Positions 35,525 to 46,413 of a DNA stretch of 64,000 nucleotides are shown here, piece after piece (the first letter of the stretch is position 1; each line of letters begins with the position of its first letter). Source of the DNA: Chrysoporthe austroafricana. Its lineage: Eukaryota; Ascomycota; Sordariomycetes; Diaporthales; Cryphonectriaceae. The DNA lies in NCBI GenBank assembly GCA_001051155.2, contig JYIP02000007.1, forward strand, positions 126,342-190,341, read 5' to 3'. Under the pieces are notes generated by a model. It saw nothing but the letters and a program-made list of their open reading frames with translations. It ran no database searches and was not told the DNA's origin. The translations under genes and the position numbers were made by a program.

Positions 35525-36491
35525 TTAACCCGAGCGCGCGGCCATGTGCATGATACCTCCGTGCAGGTCGCCGGGAGCCCACCTGCGGTAGGAGGTCGTC
35601 GTGTTGCTAGTGCTCTGGATGAGGACTGCAGCGGAGGCAATGGCCTCCGCCTGTGCGGTGATATCCGCCAGCGTGACCGGTACCTCCTTCTTGACCCATC
35701 CCAACTCAGTGGGCAGGCGCTCGTTTCCTATAGACAAGTCGGTGAGTACGGGTGCTCGCACGAAAAGGCAGCGGGGAGGAAACCAGCGTGGAGGTGTGGC
35801 TTACGGAAGAAGTACTCGACGAGGGTCCTGTTCACCGTCGACGTTTCCAGGTCGCCGAAGACGATGATAGGAGCGGCGACCTCGCCCAGGCTGAAGCTCT
35901 CAGTGGTGTCGGTGAAGGTGTATGTGGGGTTGAACGTCTTGGACTGCACCTGGCGGACGAGCTTGCCCATGGCGAGCTGGTTTGTGTCTAGGGTCTCCTC
36001 GGGCCAGTACTGGATCGTCAGGTCGAAGATGCTCTCGTTGAAGACGTGGTTGTTCCCGAAATACGCATCGTGGCGGCTCATACTCGCGTCGTGCTCGAGG
36101 AGGTTGTGGACGTTCAGCTGGTCCAGGGTGAAGTAGGTCGCGTTCGGCTCGGGGTTGACAATGACAGCCTGCTGGAACATGATCGTGCCCAGGGACTGGT
36201 TGAAGTTGAGGCCGTTCTTCAGGGCATTCACGACGACCTCCTGAGTCAAATTGCGGCCGTTGTGTGGCAGGAACCCGTGGTTCGCCAGCGTGTTCATCAT
36301 GGGGCATGGGCCACGGTCTGCCGTCAACGATGCATCAGCTATTACGGAAGCCTTCGAGCTTGCCCTCATCATAACATACCATCATCAGGACCGCCGGGTG
36401 CCCAGGTGTCAACAGAGCCCTGCCTAGGGTTTATGGCCCATGAGTACACACTGCTGGCACTCAGGCTGAACAAAAGAAGCGTGCTCTTCAT
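35525..36491 (-). CDS. secreted heme-thiolate peroxidase (chloroperoxidase/peroxygenase family)
   Basis: An extracellular heme enzyme using H2O2 for halogenation or oxygen insertion. Exons are 36491-36380, 36317-35805 and 35727-35525, giving 275 aa, the length of short peroxygenases. Introns are 36318-36379 (GTATGT donor) and 35728-35804 (GTAAGC donor, CTATAG acceptor). A signal peptide covers residues 1-17. D-R-G-P-C-P-M-M-N-T-L-A-N-H-G-F-L-P at 38-55 is the family signature, with Cys42 the heme thiolate ligand. The E-H-D motif at 112-114 fits the metal site. F-N-E-S-I-F near 130-135 lies where the distal acid-base Glu is expected. N-glycosylation sequons are numerous (NLT, NQS, NAT, NES, NRT, NTT). 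The first acceptor is chosen because it gives P-D-D-D-R-G-P-C-P; an upstream acceptor would add seven residues. Substrate unknown. Confidence 0.9.
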
Positions 36492-37069
36492 TTTCGGTAA
36501 GAACTTGAAGGGATATCCTGCGAAAGTAAGGTGTGCAGATAGCTTCAACAGGACGAGGGCAGGGCTCAATCTCATCCAGGTACGATCCGTGTCTAGAACA
36601 TCTCCAGCAATCTGTGCTGCACACGAGCACAGTCTTCCTTATATATCTGGCCGGTCCATCACCACCTTGATCGAGAAGGGGTCCATGGTCGGACCGTTTG
36701 CTGCGCCCTTCCTTCATCCTCGTGGACATGCACAGTCTTCTGCATACCACAGACATAGACGACCATCACTTGATGTTGTCTCGATCTCTTATTCGCATTC
36801 AGGTCGCCTATCAACTCATCATCCGAGACCGAGTCCCTATTCGACCTACCCAGACGGGAACGTGCCCAGCTGTATGCTCTGTTGGAGTTCCCTGCCCGTG
36901 TACTCTAACAAGCAGACCGCCTGGACTGCCCGGCAGGTCCGGGTGTCTATACATGACACATAGGTGGGGTTGTTTGCAGCCTTAGAGAAGCCTTAGTATG
37001 CGTGCTGTGCAGCATCGCCTGGGATATCTGGGCCTGAAGGTTGACAAGGGAATGCAGACAACCACCCGT

Positions 37070-37365
37070 GGAGGCGGTGATCACATGCACATCCTCATCT
37101 CCCGGCCGAACCTGTGCGTTGTGATCCAGCCAATGAGGACCTCTGAAAAGCAATCATGCGCTGGTGTCTGGGCCAACCTCGAAAGTCCCTGTCAAGATCC
37201 CCTACTACTATAGTATGGAATAGGAGGGTTGCATGCGCATTTCACCTCCTGGACCACCTTGAGTATTGCGGCCCAACCAATAAGAACTTTGGAAAAGCAA
37301 TCGTTCACAGATGTCTGGGTCAACTCCAAGGGCCCCTGTCATGGTCCCGCTACGACCCCTTCCCT
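37070..37365. repeat. diverged tandem duplication, unit about 147 bp
   Basis: Two adjacent segments share ordered landmarks about 147 bp apart. These are ATGC-A/G-CAT near 37085 and 37233, CCA-A/G-CCAAT-A/G-A-G/A, GAAAAGCAATC at 37145 and 37292, GTCTGGG-T/C-CAAC, and CCCCTG/CCCTGTCA. Divergence is high and not RIP-like only. Function unknown. Confidence 0.6.
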
Positions 37366-38163
37366 TTGGCCTGTCCGCGTATGCATTGCCATCACACAAG
37401 GTGGATACGCAGTACGAGATGGATGGACCAGCCTGAATACGCGGGAACACTGAATAGTCCGCCCGCTACCAGAGATAGAAGAATTATGCAGGCTTAATAG
37501 GGGCGTTTCACGACACTCAATGATTCATCACTTTCATCCTTCATTTACAAGCGATCCCGGAACATATAAGTAATATATGTGCCGTCTGTTATTTTATCGG
37601 GGAAAGTGGCTTCCTCATGATGATCAGTAAAAGTCAAGGTCCATAAAAAGAATCACAATACTGAGGATCGTAAGGGCCGCACGAGCTGGATTGAAGGGCT
37701 CTTGAACGATAAGAAGTTGAAATCGTAGTAACTATCTAAAGATTAGAACGAGATTGTATAAGAAACCCTTAGGCGTTCATTTACACGGTGTCAGATTTCC
37801 TGCCCCTGAACGAGTTTCTTTCGGAGGCGCTCTATACATTTTTCTTGGTCTAGCAGCTCCCAAGCCTGTCTCCCTTCAACAAGCCTCCTCTTGTGTAGCA
37901 AATTCCTACCTATAAAGGCCCAGATGACAGAACACAGGGCATAGAATGAATTCTAGCTTGAGAATAGGGCCTAGAACTTAGGAACAGACTTTAGTTCAGG
38001 CAGGAGGTGGGGTTCTGAGAAACGACAGCGCCCCCCTCCGCATCCACCGGGGCGATAATTCATTATGCCTGGTTTCTCCTGTCACGAAAACAATGATCTT
38101 GCGAGACCGCACTCTTCCTAGCGATCAAGAGTGGCGCAGACGCCAAGTCCTGAGCGCGCGCTC

Positions 38164-39046
38164 TCAGCTTGTCATGGGGTGAGACAGCTCAGCCACGTGC
38201 ACCACACAGCATTTACCAGCCGGAGTGCTTTCAACATGTGGCGCCTCTGCTTCGCCACTTGCATAGAGATACCTGCGCCTGGCCACTCTAGCTTGCATCA
38301 TTGACCGTTCAACTTTGTTGGTGCTAGCGCTGTCTATAGAGAATGGGATGATAGCGGTCACTTTAGTCTACCAGTCCATCAAGAAATGTTTCACCTAGAA
38401 TCGAAGCAGCCTTACCGGGGATTTCATGTTCCCTACGAGCCAGAGAGATTCTTTTTCGGATCACCGGCATGATTATGCCCCACATCCGTACATGTTCTGG
38501 TTTCTTGGGACGTGTTTTGGCCTTGGCAGATGGCAAATTTGAGGGGGTTAAGGTTGTCACGAGTCACGGCGGTGTCTATAACAGGGGCGAACTAAAACTT
38601 CACGGGGACCTAAGGGAGGGACATAGCTCGAGGCTCTGCCAAGATCATCAATGGATGTTACCCCTTATAGGATTTCAAGACACATACGGGACACCCTCTT
38701 GGTATCTTCAGAGCTAGCTATCTAATTCATAGTTCTCTAGCACTTCCTTCGTAGTGTTCTACTTTTGGTTGGGCGGAGAGAGCCCATGAAAGCTTTCTGG
38801 CAACATACCAAGGGTTGACTGCAAGATTCCTCCTACTTCAGTCATATCCGTCGCTATTACCTTATACCTCTTTCCAAAAGCCCAATTGCTTTGTAGTTGA
38901 GAGCTACGGTGGGAGTAGTGTAGTAAAACCATATCTGTCTTCTTTCCCCAACAAACAACTTCCACGAAACAAATAGTCACCTTTCCTGAAGCCCAGTTTG
39001 CAGAGTCATTCGAGAGCAAGAATGACCCTAAACCATCGATTGACAC
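38164..39046 (-). pseudogene. possible decayed coding region, family uncertain
   Basis: Three successive minus-strand open stretches (39046-38759, 38560-38363, 38361-38164) have protein-like composition. They are linked by sequences resembling short introns, for example GTAAGG to TTCTAG near 38415-38395. One segment, M-P-V-I-R-K-R-I-S-L-A-R-R-E-H-E, is vaguely like the I-helix-preceding region of fungal P450s, but no heme-binding motif is present. It could be a relic gene or chance. Confidence 0.2.
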
Positions 39047-39904
39047 TTCTACTGTGTTCCAATATAAATCATATCCACTTAATGGTGCATCACTCCCTCC
39101 CCGAATAAGACGTGGTGGACAGTGAGAATAGTTTTAGTATCACATTCTTACCTACCTAGCTGCCTAACACCTGATAGTTAATTATTTAATACACAACTCT
39201 ATATAGACTGATGCAGTAGTCACCATGACTGAAGATTAAAGGGTTTACGATTCTTATATGTCGGTTGCTGACCGTATCAGAACGTGCAAAATCATTCATT
39301 TGGAAATCCGTTCATTCCCGCCGAGGCCTTTGTACAGTCGATTCCGGTGCTTCTCACTCATTATAGCACTGCAAGCCTCCAGTGCGTGAGATGATTTAAT
39401 ACCTTTTAGTGATGCTGGATCATTGTTACTGATGCTATCCGATGGACTTCATCTATTGGCACCAGTCGAATGGAGACTCATCTTCACTGGACACTAATTA
39501 GCTAATCACACCATTTTTGTACTATCCATGCAGTGTTTGCAAGTATTATCCTTTCCCACTTGGTTCACTAGTAGTTATCATTGGAGATCGAGTCCACTCG
39601 ATTCTCAAAGGCATCGTCTCTGGATCTAATTGTATAGTCCTTCCTTAGTGCCCTCGCCAGCAGGACACTTTGCAGCACTAACCATTCTCCATCTCAAATT
39701 GATATTAAGGAAACTGCTCAACTCGACCTTCCACGTGTCGGGATGCTGGAGAAATCTTGAAGGGTGCCGTTACATCTACTCCCGGCTGCTGTTAGATCCA
39801 ATAACCCCGAAATTATACCAGTCAATAATTACTTCCTTGCATTTCCCTCGGTCACTAAACATTCCTTTTATCACATACGTGCTCCCACTCCTGGAAACAC
39901 CATC

Positions 39905-40558
39905 ATGTCCGACTTCAATGTAAGTCCTGCCCCTCGTCAAAAGTTGCAGCGGTCCACGATTTTGTGTCGCTTATGAGCCGGGCTAATACCATCTCTTGCC
40001 CAGCCCTGGGCTGATCAGTGGTGGGATCTTGTTCCTTCGTCTTGCCCTGCGCCAATATATGGATTGCGTCGCGTCCAACCCATCATCATTGACCCTTACG
40101 AGTCTTCAGGCGACGAGTACGAGAAGATGACATCTACTGGCCTCGATTGCGAGAAGGAGAAGGACGGTGATCTCCCTCGCCTCGAGTCCGGCGACAAGCG
40201 GATACGCGTCAACCACCAGTGGTACGATATCGACCAAGCTGACTGGCAGGCGATCGCCGACTGGCATCTCAAGAGGTTCTTCGCACGCCAGGTTCCTATC
40301 CCTGAGGGGTTTCATCAGGATGGCATCGAGGGCCAAGTCCACCCCGATATCAAGAAGCTCGTTGCAGAGATGCCTCACGAGGAGATCCAAGACCCGAACT
40401 TCCTCTGCATATTCACGCGTAAAGCCTTAGACGTTGGGGCTATGGTTGTGTCACTTCCGTGCAACCACAGGTTTGACATCCCTTCAATCATGCTGTGGCT
40501 CCATCGAACGAAGACCTGTCCAGTGTGTCGGGGCTCGGCGGAGAAGGCCGAGCGGTAG
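39905..40558 (+). CDS. protein with a C-terminal variant RING finger
   Basis: Exons are 39905-39919 and 40004-40558, with an intron at 39920-40003 (GTAAGT donor, CAG acceptor), giving 189 aa. The 15-bp first exon encodes M-S-D-F-N. The body is acidic with several Trp (W-A-D-Q-W-W-D and W-Y-D-I-D-Q-A-D-W). The last 50 residues resemble a RING-H2 domain: L-C-I-F-T, then L-P-C-N-H-R-F-D-I-P-S-I-M-L-W-L and K-T-C-P-V-C-R. Ligands 3, 4, 7 and 8 (second zinc site) are intact. Ligand 2 is Thr, ligand 5 Asp and ligand 6 Ser, so the first zinc site appears lost. It may be a ubiquitin-ligase-like protein that keeps the E2-facing shape with one zinc, or a decayed one. The open frame is intact. Confidence 0.75.
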
Positions 40559-41510
40559 GACGATGCTCTAGCCAATGTAAAGGATGGTACTCACCTGGAG
40601 GAGGTAAGCGGTAGCGGGACGAAGCAGCTACAGATCGTATCAGTCATTGATCCACAGAACAGAGCTGACCTTTCCATCTAGTTCCCATTGATGGTCTCAA
40701 TCCTGAGCAGTCCGCTTGTAAAAGCATAGGGATGGTGAAAATGCTGCCAGACGGTGAGGCTGATTCCCTGATGGAGAACAGATAGTCGGCAGTCCTTGAT
40801 CCTCTAAGAGGGCTCAAGATATAGGATGGACTCCTGATAGTACAAAGCCCACAAAGCCCAGAGGAGAGCTATGAAAGCTCCTAGGTCTGGAGCCTGGGCT
40901 TTTAGTATATATCCTATTACCTCAATTATAATTAGAGCTTTCATTGTTTGCTCTTCTTCCAATCTAGTTGCCTAGTGAGCCTGCTGTCACTCGTGCTCCG
41001 CAATACCCTGTGGCAGCCTCCAGGGTGCCCGCCGAGCTAGCAGTACTATGCATCTCATCCTCCTATCATTGTTTTTGTTAGCAAGACTGGCTTTCTTTCC
41101 CCGGTTAAGGATAAAGTTGGTAGGGGAGGATATCCTTTTTAGGAAAAAAAAGAGGCTAGGGCCCTAGGTTAAGAAACCATGGATATTCGGAAGTTCGAAA
41201 GAGCAATGCTTGGATCGATATTCCTGGAAAGGCATGACTATACTGGGCTAGCATGTGTTGCGCCTGTTATGGTATGATCTATGATATGAACACCCGGTAT
41301 TCTACCCACCTAGTCCATTTTGTTGGTGTTGCTGGACATGCCGGGCCGAATGATGGCCAACTCCAGAACGCCTTGCCCGTCTTGAATGCCATGTATATCC
41401 TCCCGTATTACTATTTCCTCGCGGCGTCATGTCCGTAGTCCAAATAAAACGAGAAGCCTGTCCCAGCCCAGAAATGCGGTCCCGAAAGACCGGTTCGACA
41501 AATTACTCGC
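40559..41510. other. convergent intergenic region
   Basis: It lies between the RING gene (plus) and the polyphosphatase gene (minus). It contains a long imperfect inverted repeat (40819-40918) and an A-rich tract near 41143. No gene was seen. Confidence 0.5.
40819..40918. repeat. imperfect inverted repeat (hairpin) of about 100 bp
   Basis: The inner stem AGGAGAGCT/AGCT-CCT surrounds a 5-base loop. Outer arms match as AAAGCCCAG against CCTGGGCTTT, and ATATAGGAT against ATATCCTAT, with unequal internal loops. It could be a small foldback element or a structured RNA/terminator at the convergent gene ends. Confidence 0.6.
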
Positions 41511-43007
41511 CTAGTCCACGTCCACAGCCTTCTCGCACTCGACCCGCACGATCTCATGAACAGCGGTGTTCTCTTTCACCTCTATGATCAGCGCAGTCAA
41601 GTCCTTCCCGTATACACAGCCGGAGTCGAGACCAAACGTGTATCCCTTCTTGCCCTTGCCGTACCGCTTGGGGACCTGCAGGCCTGACTTGGCATCGTGG
41701 CCATACACGACCGTCGTGATCAGCTCCTTCTCCTTCTTGCTTTCCTGCTCTCCTTCCTTCTTCGCCTTCTTCTTCTCCTTCCTCTGCCTCTTGACCAGCC
41801 TCTCCTGATACTTGCTCCACTCCTCATACCAGTACGTCCCCTCGCGCCCACTGCTCGGCAGCGCAGCATCCCCGGAGCGATCCCCGAGGTCCTGCGACGC
41901 GGCCATCTTCTCCAACTCCTTGTCGACCATGGCGTCGTCGAGGGCCTGCAACGCTGCCAGCACGCCCCGGTTGCCTCCGTTCTTAGCACCCTGCCTCTTG
42001 GCCTTCTCGACCAGGTACGCCCGCACCGCGTCGCGACGCAGCTCGTCCACAGGGTACGTGATAGTCCGCATATTCATGACGGCCCACGGGTCCTGGGCCT
42101 CGAGTGAGACATTCGGCACGAGGCCAGCATGGGCTACAACGATGTTCTCGAAGCTGGGCGCCTCGGCGCCGAGCGGGACCGGCCCGATGCGCAGGATGAG
42201 CGGGAGCTCGGACAGCCATCTGATCTGCTCGTCCGACAGGGACCGCGCCGTCTCGCGGTCCCGCTGATCGCCCTTTGACAGCGCTGCCTCCGCGGCCTGG
42301 TGCGCGTTTAGCGCGCTGACGGGATCTGCCTCGTCGTCCTGTCCCTCTTTGACCTGGAACTTGCTGAAGGCCTCGGCCACGGCGTCGGCGTCGGCACCTG
42401 AGGCTTTCTTGTTCATGGCGGCGTGCGCGAGGAGGACACGGTCCTCGTGGTTACCGCGGACAGCGTGTGCGCCCAGCCGCATCGCCATGGCGACGACGCC
42501 GGCGGAGTCGGGGCCTTTGTTGACGAGGTCGCCGGTGAAGATCAGGTGGTCGCCCTTGTTGTTGTCGAACTGGACGTTCTCGAGAAGGTCCTCCAGCGCC
42601 TTGCTTTGCCCGTGCACGTCGCCGACGATGACGAGTCGCCGCGCCTCGTGCCCATCGCCTATAGATATGCCCTCGCCATCCGCAGCAGGGACGTACTGCT
42701 CGGGCAGCGTGTCGATCACCATCTCGGGCATGCCTTTCAGCGGGGGGTGTGCTGCCGTTCCGTAACTGGTGGGCCCGATGTTGTCAAGGAGAAGCTTGTA
42801 GACAAGCCTCTCGGTTTCTGTGACGGCGATGCCGGGGAGCTGCACCTCGTCTGCAGGCTCAAAATACTCCTGGAAGGGGCCGAAGGCGGAGGTCTTCAAG
42901 CGTTCGTAGGAGAGGAAGAGGGTTATGCAGAGGGTAAGGATGCCAATCGTGAAGAGGGTTCGCGGGCGCCGTAGCGTGGAGTCGGATAGCATGGTCGTGG
43001 CGAGCAT
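41511..43007 (-). CDS. PPN2: Ppn2-like membrane-anchored metallophosphatase
   Basis: A calcineurin-like/ApaH-type phosphoesterase; the closest known relative by motif and layout is vacuolar endopolyphosphatase Ppn2. Single exon, 498 aa from the ATG at 43007; the frame extends upstream without another ATG. One hydrophobic segment at about residues 17-34 (T-L-F-T-I-G-I-L-T-L-C-I-T-L-F-L-S-Y) is a type II signal anchor. Metal-binding motifs are G-D-V-H-G at 129-133, G-D-L-V-N-K-G-P-D-S at 159-168, R-G-N-H-E-D at 184-189, a V-A-H-A-G-L-V-P segment, and V-V-Y-G-H-D-A near the C-terminus. All catalytic His/Asp/Asn appear present. Yeast Ppn2 is 326 aa; the extra length is in charged inserts, notably a Lys/Glu-rich stretch (K-R-Q-R-K-E-K-K-K-A-K-K-E) before the last metal motif. 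Substrate assignment is inference. Confidence 0.8.
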   Translation of the reverse strand: MLATTMLSDSTLRRPRTLFTIGILTLCITLFLSYERLKTSAFGPFQEYFEPADEVQLPGIAVTETERLVYKLLLDNIGPTSYGTAAHPPLKGMPEMVIDTLPEQYVPAADGEGISIGDGHEARRLVIVGDVHGQSKALEDLLENVQFDNNKGDHLIFTGDLVNKGPDSAGVVAMAMRLGAHAVRGNHEDRVLLAHAAMNKKASGADADAVAEAFSKFQVKEGQDDEADPVSALNAHQAAEAALSKGDQRDRETARSLSDEQIRWLSELPLILRIGPVPLGAEAPSFENIVVAHAGLVPNVSLEAQDPWAVMNMRTITYPVDELRRDAVRAYLVEKAKRQGAKNGGNRGVLAALQALDDAMVDKELEKMAASQDLGDRSGDAALPSSGREGTYWYEEWSKYQERLVKRQRKEKKKAKKEGEQESKKEKELITTVVYGHDAKSGLQVPKRYGKGKKGYTFGLDSGCVYGKDLTALIIEVKENTAVHEIVRVECEKAVDVD

Positions 43008-44875
43008 CTTTCGGCGCGGTCGGTCGTGCGAGGAGGGAAGGGCGCGCCCTGTGCCTCGTGGGAGGGTAAGAAGCAACGCAGGACGAGGCGATGGTGACTT
43101 GGGCTCACTGTGATCCGCGAATCACTTCATTCGAAGAAAAAGACAAGGAAGGCGAAGGCCTGGTGGGAGTGAGAAGTGAAGGAAAGAAACTTAGAAATGG
43201 GTTGAGGTGTGAGATTGGCTTGCTTGGCCATGTTATGTCATACGAATTGAACTTCTAAAAACGGATCCGTAGCGCGGCCACCACGTGTGTAACTGAAACC
43301 TTGATCCTCCTTGACGGGACGGGAGGACCCTGGACCTTCCAAGAGCGGGTGGTATTTTTTTTCTTTCCTCTTTTTTCTTCTTACTCATGTCTTACCCCCT
43401 CCCGTTCAAGTATGTTCAAGTATTCTCCTGAGACATCAATACAGAATGCTAGGCAAAAGTTGGAAGGACTTGTCTCATTTCAGACTCAGTCGAAACCGCG
43501 CATCAGATGCAACCAGACCCCCATACATCAGCTCGTTCGCTCGCCTTGTAGGATTCACCCACCTGTACGAAGGGATCCAAGCAGCTTTTTCGCGAAGCAA
43601 CAGGACGTGTATGGCCATTACGTGAGGCTCCTTGGGAAGACTTTCTATCTAACATACACAGAGTGCAACTTAAGCTTTAATGCCATCTCCATTGGGGGAA
43701 GCGCAGGAGACTTGCAACACTCGAATCTCTTTCCTCGACTGATCTAGAGGAGTGTAGGCAGAGGTCCCGGAACTGGTTTCCTTGTGACTTGTGGCATGCA
43801 AGTACCGAGACCAAGACCGGGACCAAGCCCAACTTAATGGCCTCAGGGCCACCTTCGTAGATGGGACTTAGCGCTGGACGATCCTTCCCTCCCACCATCT
43901 CTGCAATGATACAGGTGGTGATCCCGAACGACAAGCAAAGACACGAGACGGATGGATGCTCGGAATAGTCCCAGCTGGTCGGGGTAGGGGATCCGTTGAC
44001 CTCGAAGACTTAGGCTACCTTCATGTACTCTTTCTTGTATCTGCTCGGATAGGTTCGGATATAGTCCGCTTATCTGTGCCGTGCCGACTGGAGGGCGAGG
44101 GCGTCAGTCATCCTGGGAGTCACTCCTGATGTCTGAACCCGGAGTGAGCGCATTAGGTAGATCAATGAAGGTGGTGAGGCACAATATTGGCATCCAGACT
44201 GGCGGCTTTGACGCAAGGGCAAAGAGGCGGCCCGCACCTGAGCCTGATATAAGAGCTAGTGGCACCGGGGGCAAGGTTCGTTATACAGGCGCGCCCGGCC
44301 AGGGCGCCATATTGTTTAGCGTTGGATTACACAGTGACCGAGCCTTCATAGCAGAGGCGGAAAACTATTGCGAAATATTCAGGCCGGGCTCTGTGCTAGA
44401 TGACAAGAGCGGGATGCTCGGCTGGAGAAACCGCGATGTCTGCTCGATGTTGAGCAAAGACGCAGCCCCGCACCCGCAACTCTCTAGACATGAGGACCAG
44501 AACAAGCGGCCGCGGCCACGGTTGCCGCGTACGATGACCGACTCGTTCGAGGCGGGCGAGCGACGCGTCAACGGGTATGTGACGGTATGATGATGAGACG
44601 TACTTGTGGGCATCTTGCTGTGTCGTGTCCGTGAGGCGGACAGTCTCACCCATCCAGAGATACATTTCTAGACGAGGTTCGGGTGACTGAGCGCCTCAAT
44701 TGGGCCTGCGCTGCTTTCTGGATCCATCCCACGGCAGCTCCACAAGGCCGCTTCCTTGTCCATCAGTCAGGACGCCCGAATCGGCCCTCTCGATGGTGCC
44801 GGGCGCCTCTGACGCAAGATCACCCTGTAACACAAGGCCCTCCTCTTCTGCGCTCTACGGGCCTGACTGGAGTCA
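43008..44875. other. intergenic region, no supportable gene
   Basis: This is the upstream region of the polyphosphatase gene and the 3' flank of PET191. A 169-codon plus-strand frame (44081-44590) lacks domains and has no convincing start context. A pyrimidine tract lies near 43350-43385. Confidence 0.45.
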
Positions 44876-45357
44876 TCATGGCTTCTTCTCTTCTATCTCC
44901 TTCCGGTATCGCTCGTTCTCGAGCTCCGTCCAATCCTTGGGCGCCTGGCCGTCTCCCTTGGTCTCGCCCCGCGTGCCGCCAAACGCGCTCTTGCCCGCGT
45001 ATAGTTGGTACCCTTCCCCCGTGGCGTCGCTCTCCTGGAGGTTCCTGAAGGCGACCGGCTGGTTGCCCCGGAATCGCTTGCGCATGTCAATCATGCCGCG
45101 GCGACACTCGCCGAAGCCCTTCTTCAGCTGCTGGCATTTCGTGGGTAGTGTCTCGGCAAGCGGGGACCGCAGGCAATCAGAGGCAGAGTGTCGTTGGACC
45201 ATGACGCATTCCGACTCTTGAAGGCATTGCGCCAGGGCGGCTCCTGCGGCGGCGGCGTCATGTTAGCTGGAGTGCTGGCGATTGGGGCGGGTGGCCCGGG
45301 GGACGAGTCAGAGTATCGGGTGATCCACGCACTTATTTCCTTACATGAGCTCGGCAT
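44876..45357 (-). CDS. PET191: cytochrome c oxidase assembly factor Pet191 (COA5)
   Basis: A twin-Cys protein of the mitochondrial intermembrane space required for complex IV assembly. Exons are 45357-45333 and 45243-44876; the intron is 45244-45332 (GTGCGT donor, GCAG acceptor), giving 130 aa. The joined start M-P-S-S-C-K-E-I-R-A-A-L-A-Q-C-L-Q-E-S-E-C-V matches the family. C5-x9-C15 is the first CX9C pair. C21 and D-C-L-R-S-P follow, then K-C-Q-Q-L-K-K-G-F-G-E-C-R-R-G-M-I-D-M-R-K-R-F-R-G-N, the most conserved Pet191 segment, with the second CX9C. The C-terminal 50 residues are charged and variable. There is no cleavable presequence, as expected for Mia40-imported proteins. The 25-bp first exon would be missed by simple ORF calling. 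Confidence 0.93.
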
Positions 45358-46413
45358 TGCAACGGATTTTGGAGAGCGAAAGGCTGGTTGCAGGTGCAGT
45401 GGACGGGAGGCAGAATCGGATGCTCATCGCGAGAATTCGTCGCGGCTCCAGCCGGTGGCGTGTGGTGGTCGGAGCTTCTCTCGACAACCTGTAGGGATTG
45501 GCTTGGCTGCACCAAGCGGTAGGGATATGGAGGGGTCTGGGCGCAAAAGTTGTCCCGACGAATTCCGCGACCTTCCTGGGAGGTTAATTTATTAGAAGCC
45601 CCCTCTTCGAAGTCGTTGAGGTTATGGCAGAAAGCTCAGACCGTTCACGAGATCCTCTTACCATGACTCTTATGCATCAAACCACTATTCCTCGTTAGTA
45701 TAACTTGCTGCTTTCCTTCCAAGCCACCATCTATACCGCTATCTATCTTGAGCCAGTCACCTTAGGATGCCGCACGTGCTTTTGTGGACGGTCCCCGTCC
45801 CTCACCAAGTATATGTGTGACTCTTCTTCGGACCCAAATCATGCCATCGGCGGAAGTACACCTAGAGATGTGCCTTGTTCTGACGTGTTGCACGTTCTTA
45901 GATCAGAGACATCATCCTCAGACTGCCACGATGGGACTTGCGCCGTTATATGGATCGGGTATTATAGCCCGAGGGCGCGTATGGACGTCTTGTCACGACG
46001 GGAGGAAGAACGAGCAAAGCTTTGATGAAGTCTGATGTATATTCGACTCAAGGTGGTCCTTGGTCTTTGGTCTGGCCAATCCGCCTCTGATTACTATTAT
46101 ATGTACAACGTGCTCTAGCCACACGTGTCTTCTTGTGTCTTTTTCCCCTCGCCCCTGTCCCAATCGAGCCAGGCAGCTAGCCAATGTCGCTGCTGCTATT
46201 CCCATGATATCTCAAAAGCGAAATGACAATGATGCCAGGACCACAGTAAATGCTATACTTTTCGTAAGGATCGTAAGAATGGTACATTGTGGCTCAAGCA
46301 GGAGTCTCCGCGAACCGGTAAGGGGAAAAAAAAAAAAAAAAAAAAAAAGCTTGCCGCTGAGGCAGGATGTATGGATGGATGGTGATGGTACAGGTCTGCT
46401 GGTCTTAGGCTCT
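45358..46413. other. intergenic region
   Basis: It lies between PET191 (upstream side) and the 3' end of the GPI-protein gene. It ends in an A23 run (46326-46348). No gene was seen. Confidence 0.5.
46326..46348. repeat. A23 homopolymer
   Basis: A run of 23 A residues lies just beyond the 3' end of the GPI-protein gene, which is on the minus strand. It could be slippage-prone simple sequence or the trace of a retroposed poly(A). Confidence 0.9.

Larger units (their letters stand above)
36492..39904. other. 3.4-kb AT-leaning intergenic region with decayed sequence
   Basis: No intact gene. It contains a diverged tandem repeat (37070-37365), AT-rich segments from 37500 to 38000 and from 39050 to 39900, and broken minus-strand reading frames between 38164 and 39046. 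The last part is the promoter of the RING gene. Confidence 0.45.

Noticed and set aside
44081..44590. 169-codon plus-strand open frame
   Set aside because: No domain, signal peptide or codon bias. It lies in GC-rich intergenic DNA, where long chance frames are expected.
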